In this document: piece after piece, positions 54,188 through 63,481 of the stretch
How the letters are laid out: every line of letters begins with the position of its first letter
Position numbering within the stretch: the first letter of the stretch is position 1
Source: Pseudoalteromonas luteoviolacea
GTDB taxonomy: Bacteria; Pseudomonadota; Gammaproteobacteria; Enterobacterales; Alteromonadaceae
NCBI RefSeq assembly: GCF_018100925.1
Contig: NZ_JAGJEH010000003.1
Location: 310,001 to 374,000 of the forward strand
Reading direction: 5' to 3'
DNA: 64,000 bases
Position numbers and translations under genes: made by a program
Notes under the pieces: generated by a model
What the model was told of the DNA's origin: nothing
Seen by the model: only the letters and a program-made list of their open reading frames with translations
The model's database searches: none

Positions 54188-56560
54188 TTACAAATCAAGA
54201 GAGCGCTGCCCTGCCAAATTAATGGTATTCTCATCAACGTTCGGCAACATTTTGTAGATTGGTAATATTTGCTTTTCTATATAGTGGGTATAATCGAGCA
54301 ATTTAAGTTCTTTAATGTACAACTGTGGACCTGATTGGCTGATGAAATAAGCTATTTGGCTGCCTTTACCAAGACCGTTGACATATCCTAGCCTCGTCGC
54401 CTCTTTCGCAGCTCGAACATGAGGAGGTATATTTTTAACATAGGCATCCAGAGGTTTGCCTAAACGTTTTTTATAAATGAGCTTATCATCAACACTACCT
54501 GACGTGATCAAAGCAATGTAATGCTCGGTCACCTCTGTCACACTTTGACCATCAAATAATGCCCTTATCACCGCTTGCTGATACTCTTTAGAAATGGTTG
54601 TCCAGTCACTACGCACTGTTTCCATACCTTTAAAAACAAGTTCATGCTCACCATTTTTTTCAATTTGACCCACATAGCGCTTCTTTGACCCTGTCTCTTG
54701 GCCACGAATAGTTGGCATAAAGAATGGGTGATAATGAGTTTCAAACTCAATCTCCAAAAAGCTCTGTAAATGATATTTTTCACTTAACTCTTTTTCCCAG
54801 CGCGTGTTTATCTCATGCATCAAGCTTTTCCCCAGATCTAGGCAAGCTTGGTGTGAAAATGTGTCTGGTGCTTTAACAAAGGTCGAGTCTGTATCGCCAT
54901 ATATGACTTCGTAGCCCAACTCTTCGATCCAACGCCGTGTTGTTTGCATTATTTCATGACCGCGCATCGTAATTGAACTAGACAGCCGAGGGTCATAAAA
55001 ACGACACCCCTTTGAGCCAAGCACACCATATAAACTATTCATAATAATCTTAATGGCCTGTTGCAACATATGCTCACCATCTTGTTTGGCGCGGTGGCGG
55101 GCAGCCCAAAGCTGCTCGACCAACTCTGGTAAATGATGGTGTACCCGGGAGAACAGCCCTTTATTGAAACCGGGAATAGCATCGTAAGTGTTTCGGCCTC
55201 CTTCAATAAGTCCCATTGGGTCAATACAAAATGTGCGAATGATGGATGGATATAGGCTTTTAAAATCAAGCACTAAAACATTTTGGTAAAGCCCTGGCTT
55301 TGAATCCATCACATAACCACCTGGGCTATCGAAATTCAACCCGTGCTCGCCGAGGTTTGGCGCAATGTAACCACTACGATGCAATGGGGGTAAATATAGG
55401 TTGGTGAAAGCCGCGACCGACCCGCCCATGCGCTCAAGCTCGAGGCCGGTTAATCGCGTTCTGGCTATCGCAAAGTCCAGTAAAGACTGTTGTTGGAAAA
55501 TATCCCATACAAGAATGCAGTCTTCTAAATTATATTTGGCTAGGCTGGTCTTATCTTCGTGAAATTGCCTAACGATCTCTTCTAATCGGTCATCTTGACC
55601 AATCAGCTTTTCTCGACCTAAAACTGACTTAGCAACAAAGCTTAATTTAAAGGTTTCAAAGTGGTATGTTGCATTTTTCATAGTATCAATACCATCGATA
55701 ACTACCCGCCCGGGGATCAGCACTCGGGTGAAATTACCGCTTGATACTTGCATAGCATCACCATCGCGGCCAATATTTAAAGAGACACCTAACGCCTGTG
55801 CTCGCTCGTGTAGTACCACACAATCAAAATCAATGACGTTCCAGCCAATCAGTACATCAGGGTTTAGCTGATTGATAAGCTCTTGCAGCGTATTCAGCAG
55901 TGATATTTCATCTTCAACCCAAATAATATTGATATCACTCGGTTCGGGATCTCCAATCATAATCACGACTTTTTCCGACTGCGTTACAAGGCCGACAGAA
56001 AATAAAACGCCATCTCCACTACACTCAATATCCAAAGACAACATATTTAACTGTGGTATAAAGGAAGGATGTGCTTTTAATTTAGCATTGTGTAATTCAA
56101 GGTAGCCGTTACCTTGTTTTGATACGCCTGTAACCCAAACGCTACCTTTGATATAACGCTCCATTAAATACCTATCGGCATGGCGAATATCTTCTTCATA
56201 TAATGGCACATGTCCGTTAAGCGTTTCTTTGGCTAAATAAAAGTCACTTAAACTTGAAAAATATAGCGCTACAATTTGGGACTGATCAAAATGTTTAAGT
56301 GGCACTTGAGCAAGTTGAAATTGGCAATTAACCTGATTTAAACGCGTTTTTACAATGTCTTGGTGTATTTGCTTAACAAAAAACACACTTTTTTCATGTT
56401 CAACAAACGCCTTAATTGCACCCTGTTGTGTCTTTAACCAATAACACAAGCGCGTCTTACCTTTATATGAAGTTTGCTGCCGAGACAAAATAAAGCCCGG
56501 ATATACTGCTTGTGCCAATTGTGAACCCCGCCTAAAATACACCCCTGTAATTATATCCAT
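54188..56560 (-). CDS. polB: DNA polymerase II
   Basis: Family B repair polymerase used in replication restart and translesion synthesis. The start at 56560 (MDIITGVYFRRGSQ) is chosen because the 56 codons upstream are unlike the family and run into dinG. Exonuclease motif I is LSLDIECSG; polymerase motif A is DFKSLYPSIIRTF, motif B KIIMNSLYGVLG, and motif C YGDTDSTFV. The length of 790 residues fits. Divergent from dinG with only 23 bases between start codons; in E. coli both are SOS genes. Confidence 0.95.
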   Translation of the reverse strand: MDIITGVYFRRGSQLAQAVYPGFILSRQQTSYKGKTRLCYWLKTQQGAIKAFVEHEKSVFFVKQIHQDIVKTRLNQVNCQFQLAQVPLKHFDQSQIVALYFSSLSDFYLAKETLNGHVPLYEEDIRHADRYLMERYIKGSVWVTGVSKQGNGYLELHNAKLKAHPSFIPQLNMLSLDIECSGDGVLFSVGLVTQSEKVVIMIGDPEPSDINIIWVEDEISLLNTLQELINQLNPDVLIGWNVIDFDCVVLHERAQALGVSLNIGRDGDAMQVSSGNFTRVLIPGRVVIDGIDTMKNATYHFETFKLSFVAKSVLGREKLIGQDDRLEEIVRQFHEDKTSLAKYNLEDCILVWDIFQQQSLLDFAIARTRLTGLELERMGGSVAAFTNLYLPPLHRSGYIAPNLGEHGLNFDSPGGYVMDSKPGLYQNVLVLDFKSLYPSIIRTFCIDPMGLIEGGRNTYDAIPGFNKGLFSRVHHHLPELVEQLWAARHRAKQDGEHMLQQAIKIIMNSLYGVLGSKGCRFYDPRLSSSITMRGHEIMQTTRRWIEELGYEVIYGDTDSTFVKAPDTFSHQACLDLGKSLMHEINTRWEKELSEKYHLQSFLEIEFETHYHPFFMPTIRGQETGSKKRYVGQIEKNGEHELVFKGMETVRSDWTTISKEYQQAVIRALFDGQSVTEVTEHYIALITSGSVDDKLIYKKRLGKPLDAYVKNIPPHVRAAKEATRLGYVNGLGKGSQIAYFISQSGPQLYIKELKLLDYTHYIEKQILPIYKMLPNVDENTINLAGQRSLDL
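56545..56560. promoter_or_regulatory. Weak LexA-box candidate between polB and dinG
   Basis: CTGTAATTATATCCAT matches 12 of 16 positions of the LexA consensus CTGT-N8-ACAG (AT-rich centre). The left half is perfect; the right half is poor (CCAT for ACAG). It overlaps the polB start codon and lies 24 bases before dinG. Confidence 0.3.
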
Positions 56561-56583
56561 ACTTTTTTGCTTAGGCGATCCAC

Positions 56584-58653
56584 ATGTTGTCAGACTCATT
56601 AAAAAAAACCGTACGTCATGCCCATCAGAATATCGCCCAGCAATTGACGGACTACCGCCCGCGCAGTAGCCAAAACTACCTTGTCGCTGAAATCGCCAAA
56701 ACTCTTGCAGGTGAGTACCACAAATCACAGCGTATATGTGTCATAGAAGCGGGTACGGGCACGGGAAAATCTCTCGCATACTGTCTCGGTGCGCTGCCTT
56801 TAGCGTTAGCAAAAAAGAAAAAGCTAGTCATATCTACCGCAACAGTTGCATTACAAGAGCAGCTAATCGAAAAAGAGCTGCCCTTTTTTAAAGAGCACAG
56901 TGGTATCGACTTTAAATTCGATTTAGTCAAAGGCCGTCAGCGTTATATCTGTGTGCAAAAGTTGATAGCAGCAGTGAACGAAGATGACACGCAAATGTCT
57001 TTGGTACCGACTACTTCTTCACCACTGACCGATATGGAGCAAAAACGCTTGCGCGAGCTGGCCAATGCATATCAAAACAAACAGTGGGCCGGAGACCGAG
57101 ATAGCTGGGAAGACACTATTCCAGACAAAGTATGGAACCTGATTGCCTGCGACAAACACGCTTGTCAAAGGCAAATGAAATCACACCATTTATGCCCTTT
57201 TCATTTGGCACGACAAAAAATAGCGCAAATGGACGTACTGGTTATTAACCATGCTCTGCTATTAGCGGACCTTGAACTTGGCGGTGGTACAATTTTACCT
57301 GAACCGGAAGACACTTTTTACGTGATTGATGAAGCGCATCATCTGCCACATATCACCCGTGACTTTTCGTCAGCGGCTGCAACTATCAAAGGCACCATAG
57401 AGTGGCTTGAGAAGTTACTCAAGTTCAGTGGCAAAATGGCCAACACCATAGTGTCACAAAAAGCGATCGGTCAAAACTTCAAACTTAACGATGCAGTCAA
57501 TGATGCTGGAAAATTTCTCAGAATTGTGCGTGATAGTTTGGATCAGGCTAATTTTGAATACAACGACAATGACACCTATCGATTTGTTCATGGCGACGTA
57601 CCAGAGTCTTTAACAACACAAGCCAAAGATATCGCAGATGCGACGCTAGATGCGCTAAGGGCATTAAACAAAATGCATGATGCACTCACGACAGATGTAT
57701 CCGATGGCGACGTGCAACCATTTTTAGCGGATCCGCTTTTAGTTGAAAGTGGGCTGTACATTAATCGACTAGAACAACTCAATAAGTTATGGTTTAGCTA
57801 TGCCGCCAAGGGGGAAAGTACCCCGCATGCGCGCTGGATAAAAAGGATGGAATACAAAAACCATCACGACTACTTATTATGTGATTGCCCTATTGAAGTT
57901 GGGTTTTATTTAAAAGACAAACTTTGGCGAGAGTGCGCTGGTGCAGTGTTATGTTCAGCGACCTTAACCGCACTTGGCAGCTTTGATCACTTCTCCAAAG
58001 AAAGCGGTTTAGTTGGTGAAGATGGGGTCAAATTTATCAAAGCAGACTCTCCATTTGCGTACCAACAGCAAGCGACGTTACATCTACCCAAAACCACAGT
58101 CGAACCCACTGACAAAACATTTAGTGACTTTTTGGCCGAGGCCTTGCCTGAGTATTTGGATAAAAAGAAAGCAAATTTAGTGCTATTTGCCTCCTACTGG
58201 CAAATGGACCATGTTGTTTCTGCCCTACGTAAGCAAAAACTAAATATCTTAGTGCAGGGTGAAATGTCTCGAGAGGCCCTACTCAGCCGTCATAAAGCCG
58301 CCGTAGACTTAGGCGCTGGAAGTATCTTGTTTGGCACACAAAGCCTGTCGGAAGGTCTCGATCTGCCAGGAAAATACCTTGAAAATCTAATAATTACTAA
58401 AATACCATTTGCGGTGCCGACTTCACCAGTCGAAGAAGCACAAGCTGAATTTATTCAATCAAAGGGCGGAAATCCGTTTTTATCTATTACTGTACCGGAT
58501 GCTGCAAAGAAATTAGTGCAAAGCTGTGGTAGACTTCTGCGCAAGGAAACTGATTCTGGTCGCATCACGATACTTGATAGGCGTCTCGTAACCAAACGTT
58601 ACGGAAAAGCCATGCTAGACACGCTGCCACCCTTTGCTAGACAAATAGATTAA
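56584..58653 (+). CDS. dinG: ATP-dependent DNA helicase DinG
   Basis: XPD-like 5'-3' helicase of 689 residues acting on R-loops and replication-transcription conflicts. Motif I is EAGTGTGKSLAYCLG; motif II is VIDEAHHLPH. The iron-sulfur cysteines lie in QRYICVQKL, LIACDKHACQRQ and HHLCPFHLARQ. Motif VI is VQSCGRLLRKETDSGR. It begins 23 bases from the divergent polB start and is followed two bases later by yfcA. Confidence 0.95.
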   Translation: MLSDSLKKTVRHAHQNIAQQLTDYRPRSSQNYLVAEIAKTLAGEYHKSQRICVIEAGTGTGKSLAYCLGALPLALAKKKKLVISTATVALQEQLIEKELPFFKEHSGIDFKFDLVKGRQRYICVQKLIAAVNEDDTQMSLVPTTSSPLTDMEQKRLRELANAYQNKQWAGDRDSWEDTIPDKVWNLIACDKHACQRQMKSHHLCPFHLARQKIAQMDVLVINHALLLADLELGGGTILPEPEDTFYVIDEAHHLPHITRDFSSAAATIKGTIEWLEKLLKFSGKMANTIVSQKAIGQNFKLNDAVNDAGKFLRIVRDSLDQANFEYNDNDTYRFVHGDVPESLTTQAKDIADATLDALRALNKMHDALTTDVSDGDVQPFLADPLLVESGLYINRLEQLNKLWFSYAAKGESTPHARWIKRMEYKNHHDYLLCDCPIEVGFYLKDKLWRECAGAVLCSATLTALGSFDHFSKESGLVGEDGVKFIKADSPFAYQQQATLHLPKTTVEPTDKTFSDFLAEALPEYLDKKKANLVLFASYWQMDHVVSALRKQKLNILVQGEMSREALLSRHKAAVDLGAGSILFGTQSLSEGLDLPGKYLENLIITKIPFAVPTSPVEEAQAEFIQSKGGNPFLSITVPDAAKKLVQSCGRLLRKETDSGRITILDRRLVTKRYGKAMLDTLPPFARQID

Positions 58654-58655
58654 TA

Positions 58656-59435
58656 ATGCTTGAACTCGCTTTTGACCCGCTAACTTGGGCACTTTTATGT
58701 GCGGTTGCTTTGGCTGCTGGATTTATCGATGCTGTCGCCGGTGGCGGTGGCATGTTGACTGTACCTGCATTGTTAACAGCTGGGCTACCGCCTCATGTTA
58801 CATTGGGAACTAATAAGTTAGCAGCCAGCTTTGGCTCACTGACAGCGAGCTTCACCTACTATAAAAAACAGCTATTTAACCCAAGATTTTGGGCAGCTTC
58901 CACACTCGCCACAGCCATCGGCGCAATCCTCGGCACGCTACTTGTGGACAAACTAAGTATCGAAGTACTTAATAAGCTACTGCCCATAATCATCATCGTG
59001 GTCGCACTCTACAGCTTATTTGGTAGCCTAAGTTCTACGGAATTAAACACACTACCCAAGAAGACCCCAGCTCTGAAAATTAAACAGTGGTTGCAAGGTC
59101 TGTCTCTTGGCTTTTTCGATGGCCTTGCAGGTCCGGGGACGGGCACTTTTTGGACCGCATCCAACAGCTTACTGTATAAAATGAGTTTGTTGCTAAATTG
59201 TGGCCTGGCGCGTTCAATGAACTTTGTGTCGAATTTTATTTCGCTCATCACGTTTGTTGCACTTGGCCATGTAAACTTTTTACTTGGCGTCACCATGGGG
59301 GCTTTTTTAATGCTTGGTGCATGGATAGGTGCTCATTCAGCAATAAAATTTGGCAGTAAGCTAATTAAACCTATCTTTAATACTGTGGTCATAGTCTTAG
59401 CTGGCAAGTTAATATTTGAGGCATATATGTCATGA
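58656..59435 (+). CDS. yfcA: TSUP-family membrane permease YfcA
   Basis: A 259-residue inner-membrane protein of the TSUP (TauE/SafE) family, whose members export or import sulfur-containing anions. Two repeats of the family motif are visible: AGFIDAVAGGGGMLTVPAL near the start and GFFDGLAGPGTGTFW in the middle. About eight helices. It overlaps priC by four bases and follows dinG by two, so the three genes are likely one unit. The substrate is unknown. Confidence 0.93.
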   Translation: MLELAFDPLTWALLCAVALAAGFIDAVAGGGGMLTVPALLTAGLPPHVTLGTNKLAASFGSLTASFTYYKKQLFNPRFWAASTLATAIGAILGTLLVDKLSIEVLNKLLPIIIIVVALYSLFGSLSSTELNTLPKKTPALKIKQWLQGLSLGFFDGLAGPGTGTFWTASNSLLYKMSLLLNCGLARSMNFVSNFISLITFVALGHVNFLLGVTMGAFLMLGAWIGAHSAIKFGSKLIKPIFNTVVIVLAGKLIFEAYMS

Positions 59436-60031
59436 GCCAGGCTTTTCTAAAGCTCAAAAGTAAACTTGAACAGCTTGCTACTCAGGCTCATCAGTTTGAC
59501 AAAGCAAAATGGTTTGACAAAAACCGTTACATTCAAAATCAACCGAGTTTGTTTGATAGTCATTTATTCCACACCAAAAGCTTGCTACTCACCGATTATG
59601 TCGATGAAATACAACAGGCACTCAAACACTTACCGCCAGAGCAAAATCGTCATGCATACCAATTTGCGGTTGAACAAATTGGCGAGCAGATGCAGGCCAT
59701 CATCAAGGTATTAAAATCGACTCCTGTATGGGCAAAAGAAAATAAGCTCAGTCAACCGAAAAAAGCCAAGGTTTACAAAAAAGCTGTACAACGGATCATG
59801 CAATCCTCCCACGAACTGTACCAAGAGCTATCTCAAAACCATGAGTTTGAACGTCGATTACAGGAAATGATAGATATTCGTCGTGCCCAGCTGGACGGTG
59901 CTAACGCAGAGCAAAATACCAAACTGAATGCGGAAATTTTAGCGTTGCACACGCGTTTAGGGCGTTGCCGTAAAGCAATATCAGCAACAGAAGAAAAAAT
60001 CCAGCAATTAGAAAAGCAAGGCAATCGCTGA
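59432..60031 (+). CDS. priC: Primosomal replication protein PriC
   Basis: A 199-residue, helix-rich, basic protein of the PriC (primosomal protein N'') family, which reloads DnaB at stalled forks. Family features: FDKNRYIQNQPSLFDSHLF near residue 30 and the C-terminal LHTRLGRCRKAISATEEKI helix. It overlaps yfcA (ATGA) and precedes the deacetylase gene by one base. ybaM, its neighbour in E. coli, lies 1.3 kb downstream. Confidence 0.85.
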   Translation: MSQAFLKLKSKLEQLATQAHQFDKAKWFDKNRYIQNQPSLFDSHLFHTKSLLLTDYVDEIQQALKHLPPEQNRHAYQFAVEQIGEQMQAIIKVLKSTPVWAKENKLSQPKKAKVYKKAVQRIMQSSHELYQELSQNHEFERRLQEMIDIRRAQLDGANAEQNTKLNAEILALHTRLGRCRKAISATEEKIQQLEKQGNR

Positions 60032-60032
60032 C

Positions 60033-60944
60033 ATGCTGTTTTACGACCCGATTTATAGTAGCTTAGAACTTCCATCTCGACATCGATTCCCTATCAGCAA
60101 ATACCACAAACTCAAAACTCGCTTAGCTAATTCAGAGCTAGAGTCTCATATTAAACCTGTGCCCCAAAAAGCGTCCCATCAGCAGCTGAGCCGTTGCCAT
60201 AGCCAAGATTATATCAAAGCATTTTGCCATGGCACGATGACTAGCGCCGAGATAAAACGTATGGGGTTTCCCTGGTCAAAACAACTCGTTGAACGCACCT
60301 TAACCTCTGTTGGGGCCAGCATCGCAGCTTCAAATCACGCACTAAAACATGGTTTTGCAGCCAATTTAGCCGGCGGTTATCATCACGCATTTGGTGACAG
60401 GGCCAGCGGGTTTTGTATTTTTAATGATTTAGCCATCGCCGCCTGTGAACTCCTTGAAACAGGCCTAGTCGACTCTGTGTTGATCCTAGATTGCGATGTG
60501 CACCAAGGCGATGGTACAGCGTCAATACTGCAATCACACGCCAATATTGTGACCTGTTCACTACACTGTGAACAAAACTTCCCAAGATTAAAAGAATCCT
60601 CCGACTATGACTTTGCGCTACCGTCAGGTACTCAAGATAGCGATTATTTAACCACACTCAAACAAGCAATGGACTTATGCGTGCGTATGCACCGGCCCGA
60701 TATCATCTTATACAATGCCGGAGCGGATATATGCGACAAAGACGAACTCGGTCATTTCAATATTTCCTTGCAAGGCGTTTTCAACCGCGAGACGTTTATT
60801 TTAGACTATTGTTATGAGCACCAAATCCCGTTAATGTGCGCTCTTGGCGGCGGCTATCAACGCGATACAGATGCATTGGTCACCGTCCATCAACAACTTT
60901 TTAATGCTTTAACAGCATCCCCATATATATCAAGCCAAAATTGA
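60033..60944 (+). CDS. Histone-deacetylase-family (acetoin utilization-like) hydrolase
   Basis: A 303-residue protein of the arginase/deacetylase superfamily, close to class IV histone deacetylases. Zinc and active-site residues are visible: AGGYHHAFGDRASGFCIFND (histidine pair), ILDCDVHQGDGTA (zinc-ligand Asp and His) and NAGADICDKDELG (Asp). Bacterial members remove acetyl groups from small amines or proteins; the substrate is unknown. It starts one base after the priC stop, so it may be expressed with dinG-yfcA-priC. Confidence 0.92.
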   Translation: MLFYDPIYSSLELPSRHRFPISKYHKLKTRLANSELESHIKPVPQKASHQQLSRCHSQDYIKAFCHGTMTSAEIKRMGFPWSKQLVERTLTSVGASIAASNHALKHGFAANLAGGYHHAFGDRASGFCIFNDLAIAACELLETGLVDSVLILDCDVHQGDGTASILQSHANIVTCSLHCEQNFPRLKESSDYDFALPSGTQDSDYLTTLKQAMDLCVRMHRPDIILYNAGADICDKDELGHFNISLQGVFNRETFILDYCYEHQIPLMCALGGGYQRDTDALVTVHQQLFNALTASPYISSQN

Positions 60945-61061
60945 TGTCCTAAACATCGACTCTATTTAAGACAAATTTAACCGACTTGGTAAGTCGCGTA
61001 CTCAACTTTTATGATATAGACTTTAAATGATACTAAGGGGGATCATGAGGGAGTTAACACT

Positions 61062-61334
61062 ATGAAACTGCATGATGATTTGCATAATTATTATGAGAAA
61101 GTTATGCTCGAACAAATTGTGGAGCGCAAGCTACACGAAAAGTACGACGAAAACGTAATGGCTGACTTTTGTTGTACCGTCCTCAATCAGTTACCAGCTC
61201 GCTACATCCGTTACGATGTCGATATGGAATTTTACCTACCACAATCTGAACGACAGCAAATGGAAGAACGGGTCGAGGTCGCCATTGAAGTTGCCATAGA
61301 GCAAGTATCTAAAAAGAGACAATTTAAAGAATGA
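61062..61334 (+). CDS. ComFB-family protein
   Basis: A 90-residue acidic protein. [20 protein letters not shown] is the ComFB (late competence) signature, with [26 protein letters not shown] following; two adjacent cysteines lie in FCC. B. subtilis ComFB is encoded with competence genes, and ComFB proteins have been reported to bind cyclic dinucleotides in cyanobacteria. Here it overlaps ybaM (ATGA). A function in competence would fit the type IV pilus genes in this window, but that is inference. Confidence 0.82.
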   Translation: MKLHDDLHNYYEKVMLEQIVERKLHEKYDENVMADFCCTVLNQLPARYIRYDVDMEFYLPQSERQQMEERVEVAIEVAIEQVSKKRQFKE

Positions 61335-61504
61335 ATAAGCCCACCACGGTTGAACAAGCACCGCAACATGTAAAACTCGCCGTTGACTTAATTATGTTAT
61401 TAGAACAAAACCAGGTTCCTCCCCAACAAGTGCTTGATGCACTCGAGATTGTAAAACAAGACTATCTAAAAAAAGCACACGCTGAAATAGAACAAAAAAA
61501 CTAA
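61331..61504 (+). CDS. ybaM: YbaM-family small protein (DUF2496)
   Basis: A 57-residue protein with the family core [20 protein letters not shown] and [12 protein letters not shown]. It aligns well with E. coli YbaM, encoded next to priC there. The ATG overlaps the comFB-like stop by four bases, so it is translationally coupled. Function unknown. Confidence 0.85.
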   Translation: MNKPTTVEQAPQHVKLAVDLIMLLEQNQVPPQQVLDALEIVKQDYLKKAHAEIEQKN

Positions 61505-61625
61505 ACTTAACATTTAATATACAATTCGTCATAATCACTGCCTAGTATTTAGTTTCGAAGCATTTTTCTTCATGTCATGCTTAATGACATAAGTAATCTT
61601 TTAATCTCTAAAAACAAGGAATATT

Positions 61626-62420
61626 ATGACTAACAAGATTGCATCTAGCGCATTCGTTATAAGTTGTGCTGTATTCACCAGCAGCACAATGGCAAACAAC
61701 TTTGCAGCCTTAGATCCTGCATTACCACCTAGCTATATTATCAATAACACCGAACCAGTATTTGATTTTGACACAGATGGCTGCTTGCCAAGTGCTGGCA
61801 TTAGCCGAACTGGACAACAAAATTCAGGACTAAAAACATCTGGTGCTCTTGGCGGAAGTTGCCGTGATGGACAGTTTTTGTCGACTTCAAATACTGTACA
61901 CAGGTATGCCTGCAAAGAGACTGAGATAGGTCGTTACTGCGCGCATTTCTATGCACTGTATTTTAAGAAAGACCAAATCATTCCCTATCTAGGTGGCGGG
62001 CACCGTCATGACTGGGAATATGCTGCCGTATGGACCCTTGATGGTATGGTCACTCATGGGAGTTATAGTGCACACGGTGACCTTTTCACCAAATCAAAAG
62101 ATCAGCTACCTTTTGAAAACGGACACTTAAAAATCGTATATCACAAAGATGGGCTACTCACTCACGCATTGAGATTTGCAAAAAGTAATGAAATTGCCGA
62201 AAATGATTATGGTCGCTTTGTCACGCCTCCTATCATTAGTTGGTACCATATGCGCGGTGACGGGCTAACTAACCAAGCACTGCGTGATAAACTCAATCAA
62301 TATGACTATGGATCCGCCACCTTACCAGTAAAAGACAGTCGATTTTTGAATAACATTAATCGCTTTAAGCCCAGTCAATTCCCGACCTTTTCAGCACAAG
62401 ATGTGTTGTCAGCACAATAA
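61626..62420 (+). CDS. Secreted NPP1 (Nep1-like, necrosis-inducing) protein
   Basis: A 264-residue secreted protein. Signal peptide to about 22 (STMANN). The NPP1 heptapeptide is intact as GHRHDWE (about 124-130), preceded by FYALYFKKDQ and followed by YAAVWTLDG; the histidine, aspartate and glutamate bind the divalent metal needed for lysis of plant membranes. Four cysteines are visible (DGCLPS, GSCRDG, YACKE, RYCAHF), as in type II NLPs. NLPs from fungi and oomycetes bind glycosylinositol phosphorylceramides of plants; the target of a marine bacterial form is unknown. GGAA ribosome site. It is monocistronic. Confidence 0.88.
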   Translation: MTNKIASSAFVISCAVFTSSTMANNFAALDPALPPSYIINNTEPVFDFDTDGCLPSAGISRTGQQNSGLKTSGALGGSCRDGQFLSTSNTVHRYACKETEIGRYCAHFYALYFKKDQIIPYLGGGHRHDWEYAAVWTLDGMVTHGSYSAHGDLFTKSKDQLPFENGHLKIVYHKDGLLTHALRFAKSNEIAENDYGRFVTPPIISWYHMRGDGLTNQALRDKLNQYDYGSATLPVKDSRFLNNINRFKPSQFPTFSAQDVLSAQ

Positions 62421-62426
62421 TTAATT

Positions 62427-62447
62427 GAGGGTGCCCACTCCACCCTC
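62427..62447. terminator. Hairpin between the NPP1 gene and the convergent ORF
   Basis: 7-bp stem GAGGGTG/CACCCTC with a seven-base loop in the 39-base gap between convergent stops. No T-run, so termination is uncertain. Confidence 0.45.
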
Positions 62448-62459
62448 ACTCAACAACCC

Positions 62460-62918
62460 TTAAGCACTGTGCAACAAACACTGTCCTTCTAGCATTAATT
62501 TATATTGGGCGAAAAACCGGCTATCCGACTCGGATTCTAATGGGCAAATAAAATACGCAATATCATCCCTAAACGGCTGGTTTTTGACATGCAAACCATC
62601 CTCCCAATACAACACCGCATGTTTTATCAATTCTTCAAGGTACGTATGATCCCATTGGTAATGCACAAAGCCATGATGATCAGATAGATAGGGTGAGTAT
62701 TCCGGTTTATATGACACACTGGTCACACCGTTTTTATGATCCGCAAATGCTTTTGCATCTTGCTCAGCGGTGTGCGGATTGACAAAGTAAGCGACATCTC
62801 GACGTGGCGGTACTGCTTGAGGCAAACCAAATTTATCTCTAACCGCAGAGCACTCTACGACAACCCAAGATACAAAATGCGCCCCTATTTGATGATCCCA
62901 TTTCAAGGCAACAAACAT
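62460..62918 (-). CDS. Hypothetical protein
   Basis: A 152-residue cytosolic-looking protein I do not recognise. It is rich in aromatic and histidine residues (DHHGFVHYQWDHTYLEEL) with acidic stretches and no signal peptide or membrane helix. RBS AGGAG lies about ten bases before the ATG. Two similar phrases, DVAYFVNPHTAEQDAKAFADHK near residue 42 and DIAYFICPLESESDSRFFAQYK near 118, suggest an internal duplication of about 75 residues. Function unknown. Confidence 0.65.
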   Translation of the reverse strand: MFVALKWDHQIGAHFVSWVVVECSAVRDKFGLPQAVPPRRDVAYFVNPHTAEQDAKAFADHKNGVTSVSYKPEYSPYLSDHHGFVHYQWDHTYLEELIKHAVLYWEDGLHVKNQPFRDDIAYFICPLESESDSRFFAQYKLMLEGQCLLHSA

Positions 62919-63481
62919 GACGATACTCCTTTTAACTGTATTAAAACATCAAGTGCTAGGCTGTTTGTCCTTAAACTTTTTCCTTTGAAAAGCAGTTATC
63001 TCGCATTAACCTAATCCGCATCCCAATGCGTTCAGTCATGCATGAATACACCTCAAAAGGCCGTCCCTAAACTTATGACGCGATTCTAATTCAGCGTCCA
63101 AAACATATACAGATAAACTTTGAAATATGGTGATATTCTTAACCTACATCAATCTCAAGTCAGTTTATAAGCTGCATACATTTTAAGTATGAATTTTTTT
63201 ATACACTACGAATTTTCACTTCCTAAACACACATATTCAGTCCCACTAGGTATGACCTAAACTTCACCGATTTAGTAGTAAGCTCATAGTCTTCTTAAAT
63301 TGCGTGTCAACGCAATACGTTTCAATCAATGAAAAATTGTTACAGCTTATTGCAAAATTGCAATCAAACGCGAGAAAAGTACCTTTTATCGTGTCATTTG
63401 TCAGCCGCTGATTTTTTGGTACTGGCAGTTTTTCCCTCAATCGTTACACTCCATCATGTACTGTTAAACTTGGATGTTGTG
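62919..63481. promoter_or_regulatory. Gene-free control region of the RND pump with two palindromes
   Basis: No gene is seen. Two perfect 7-bp inverted repeats lie upstream of the RND start: ATTGCGT-GTCA-ACGCAAT (63299-63316) and ATTGCAA-AA-TTGCAAT (63349-63364). They share the outer half-site ATTGC and their centres are 49 bases apart. They are candidate operators, for example for a TetR-type regulator. Confidence 0.45.

Noticed and set aside
54072..54257. 61-codon plus-strand frame near the polB end
   Set aside because: It overlaps the polB 3' end antisense and shows no coding signal.
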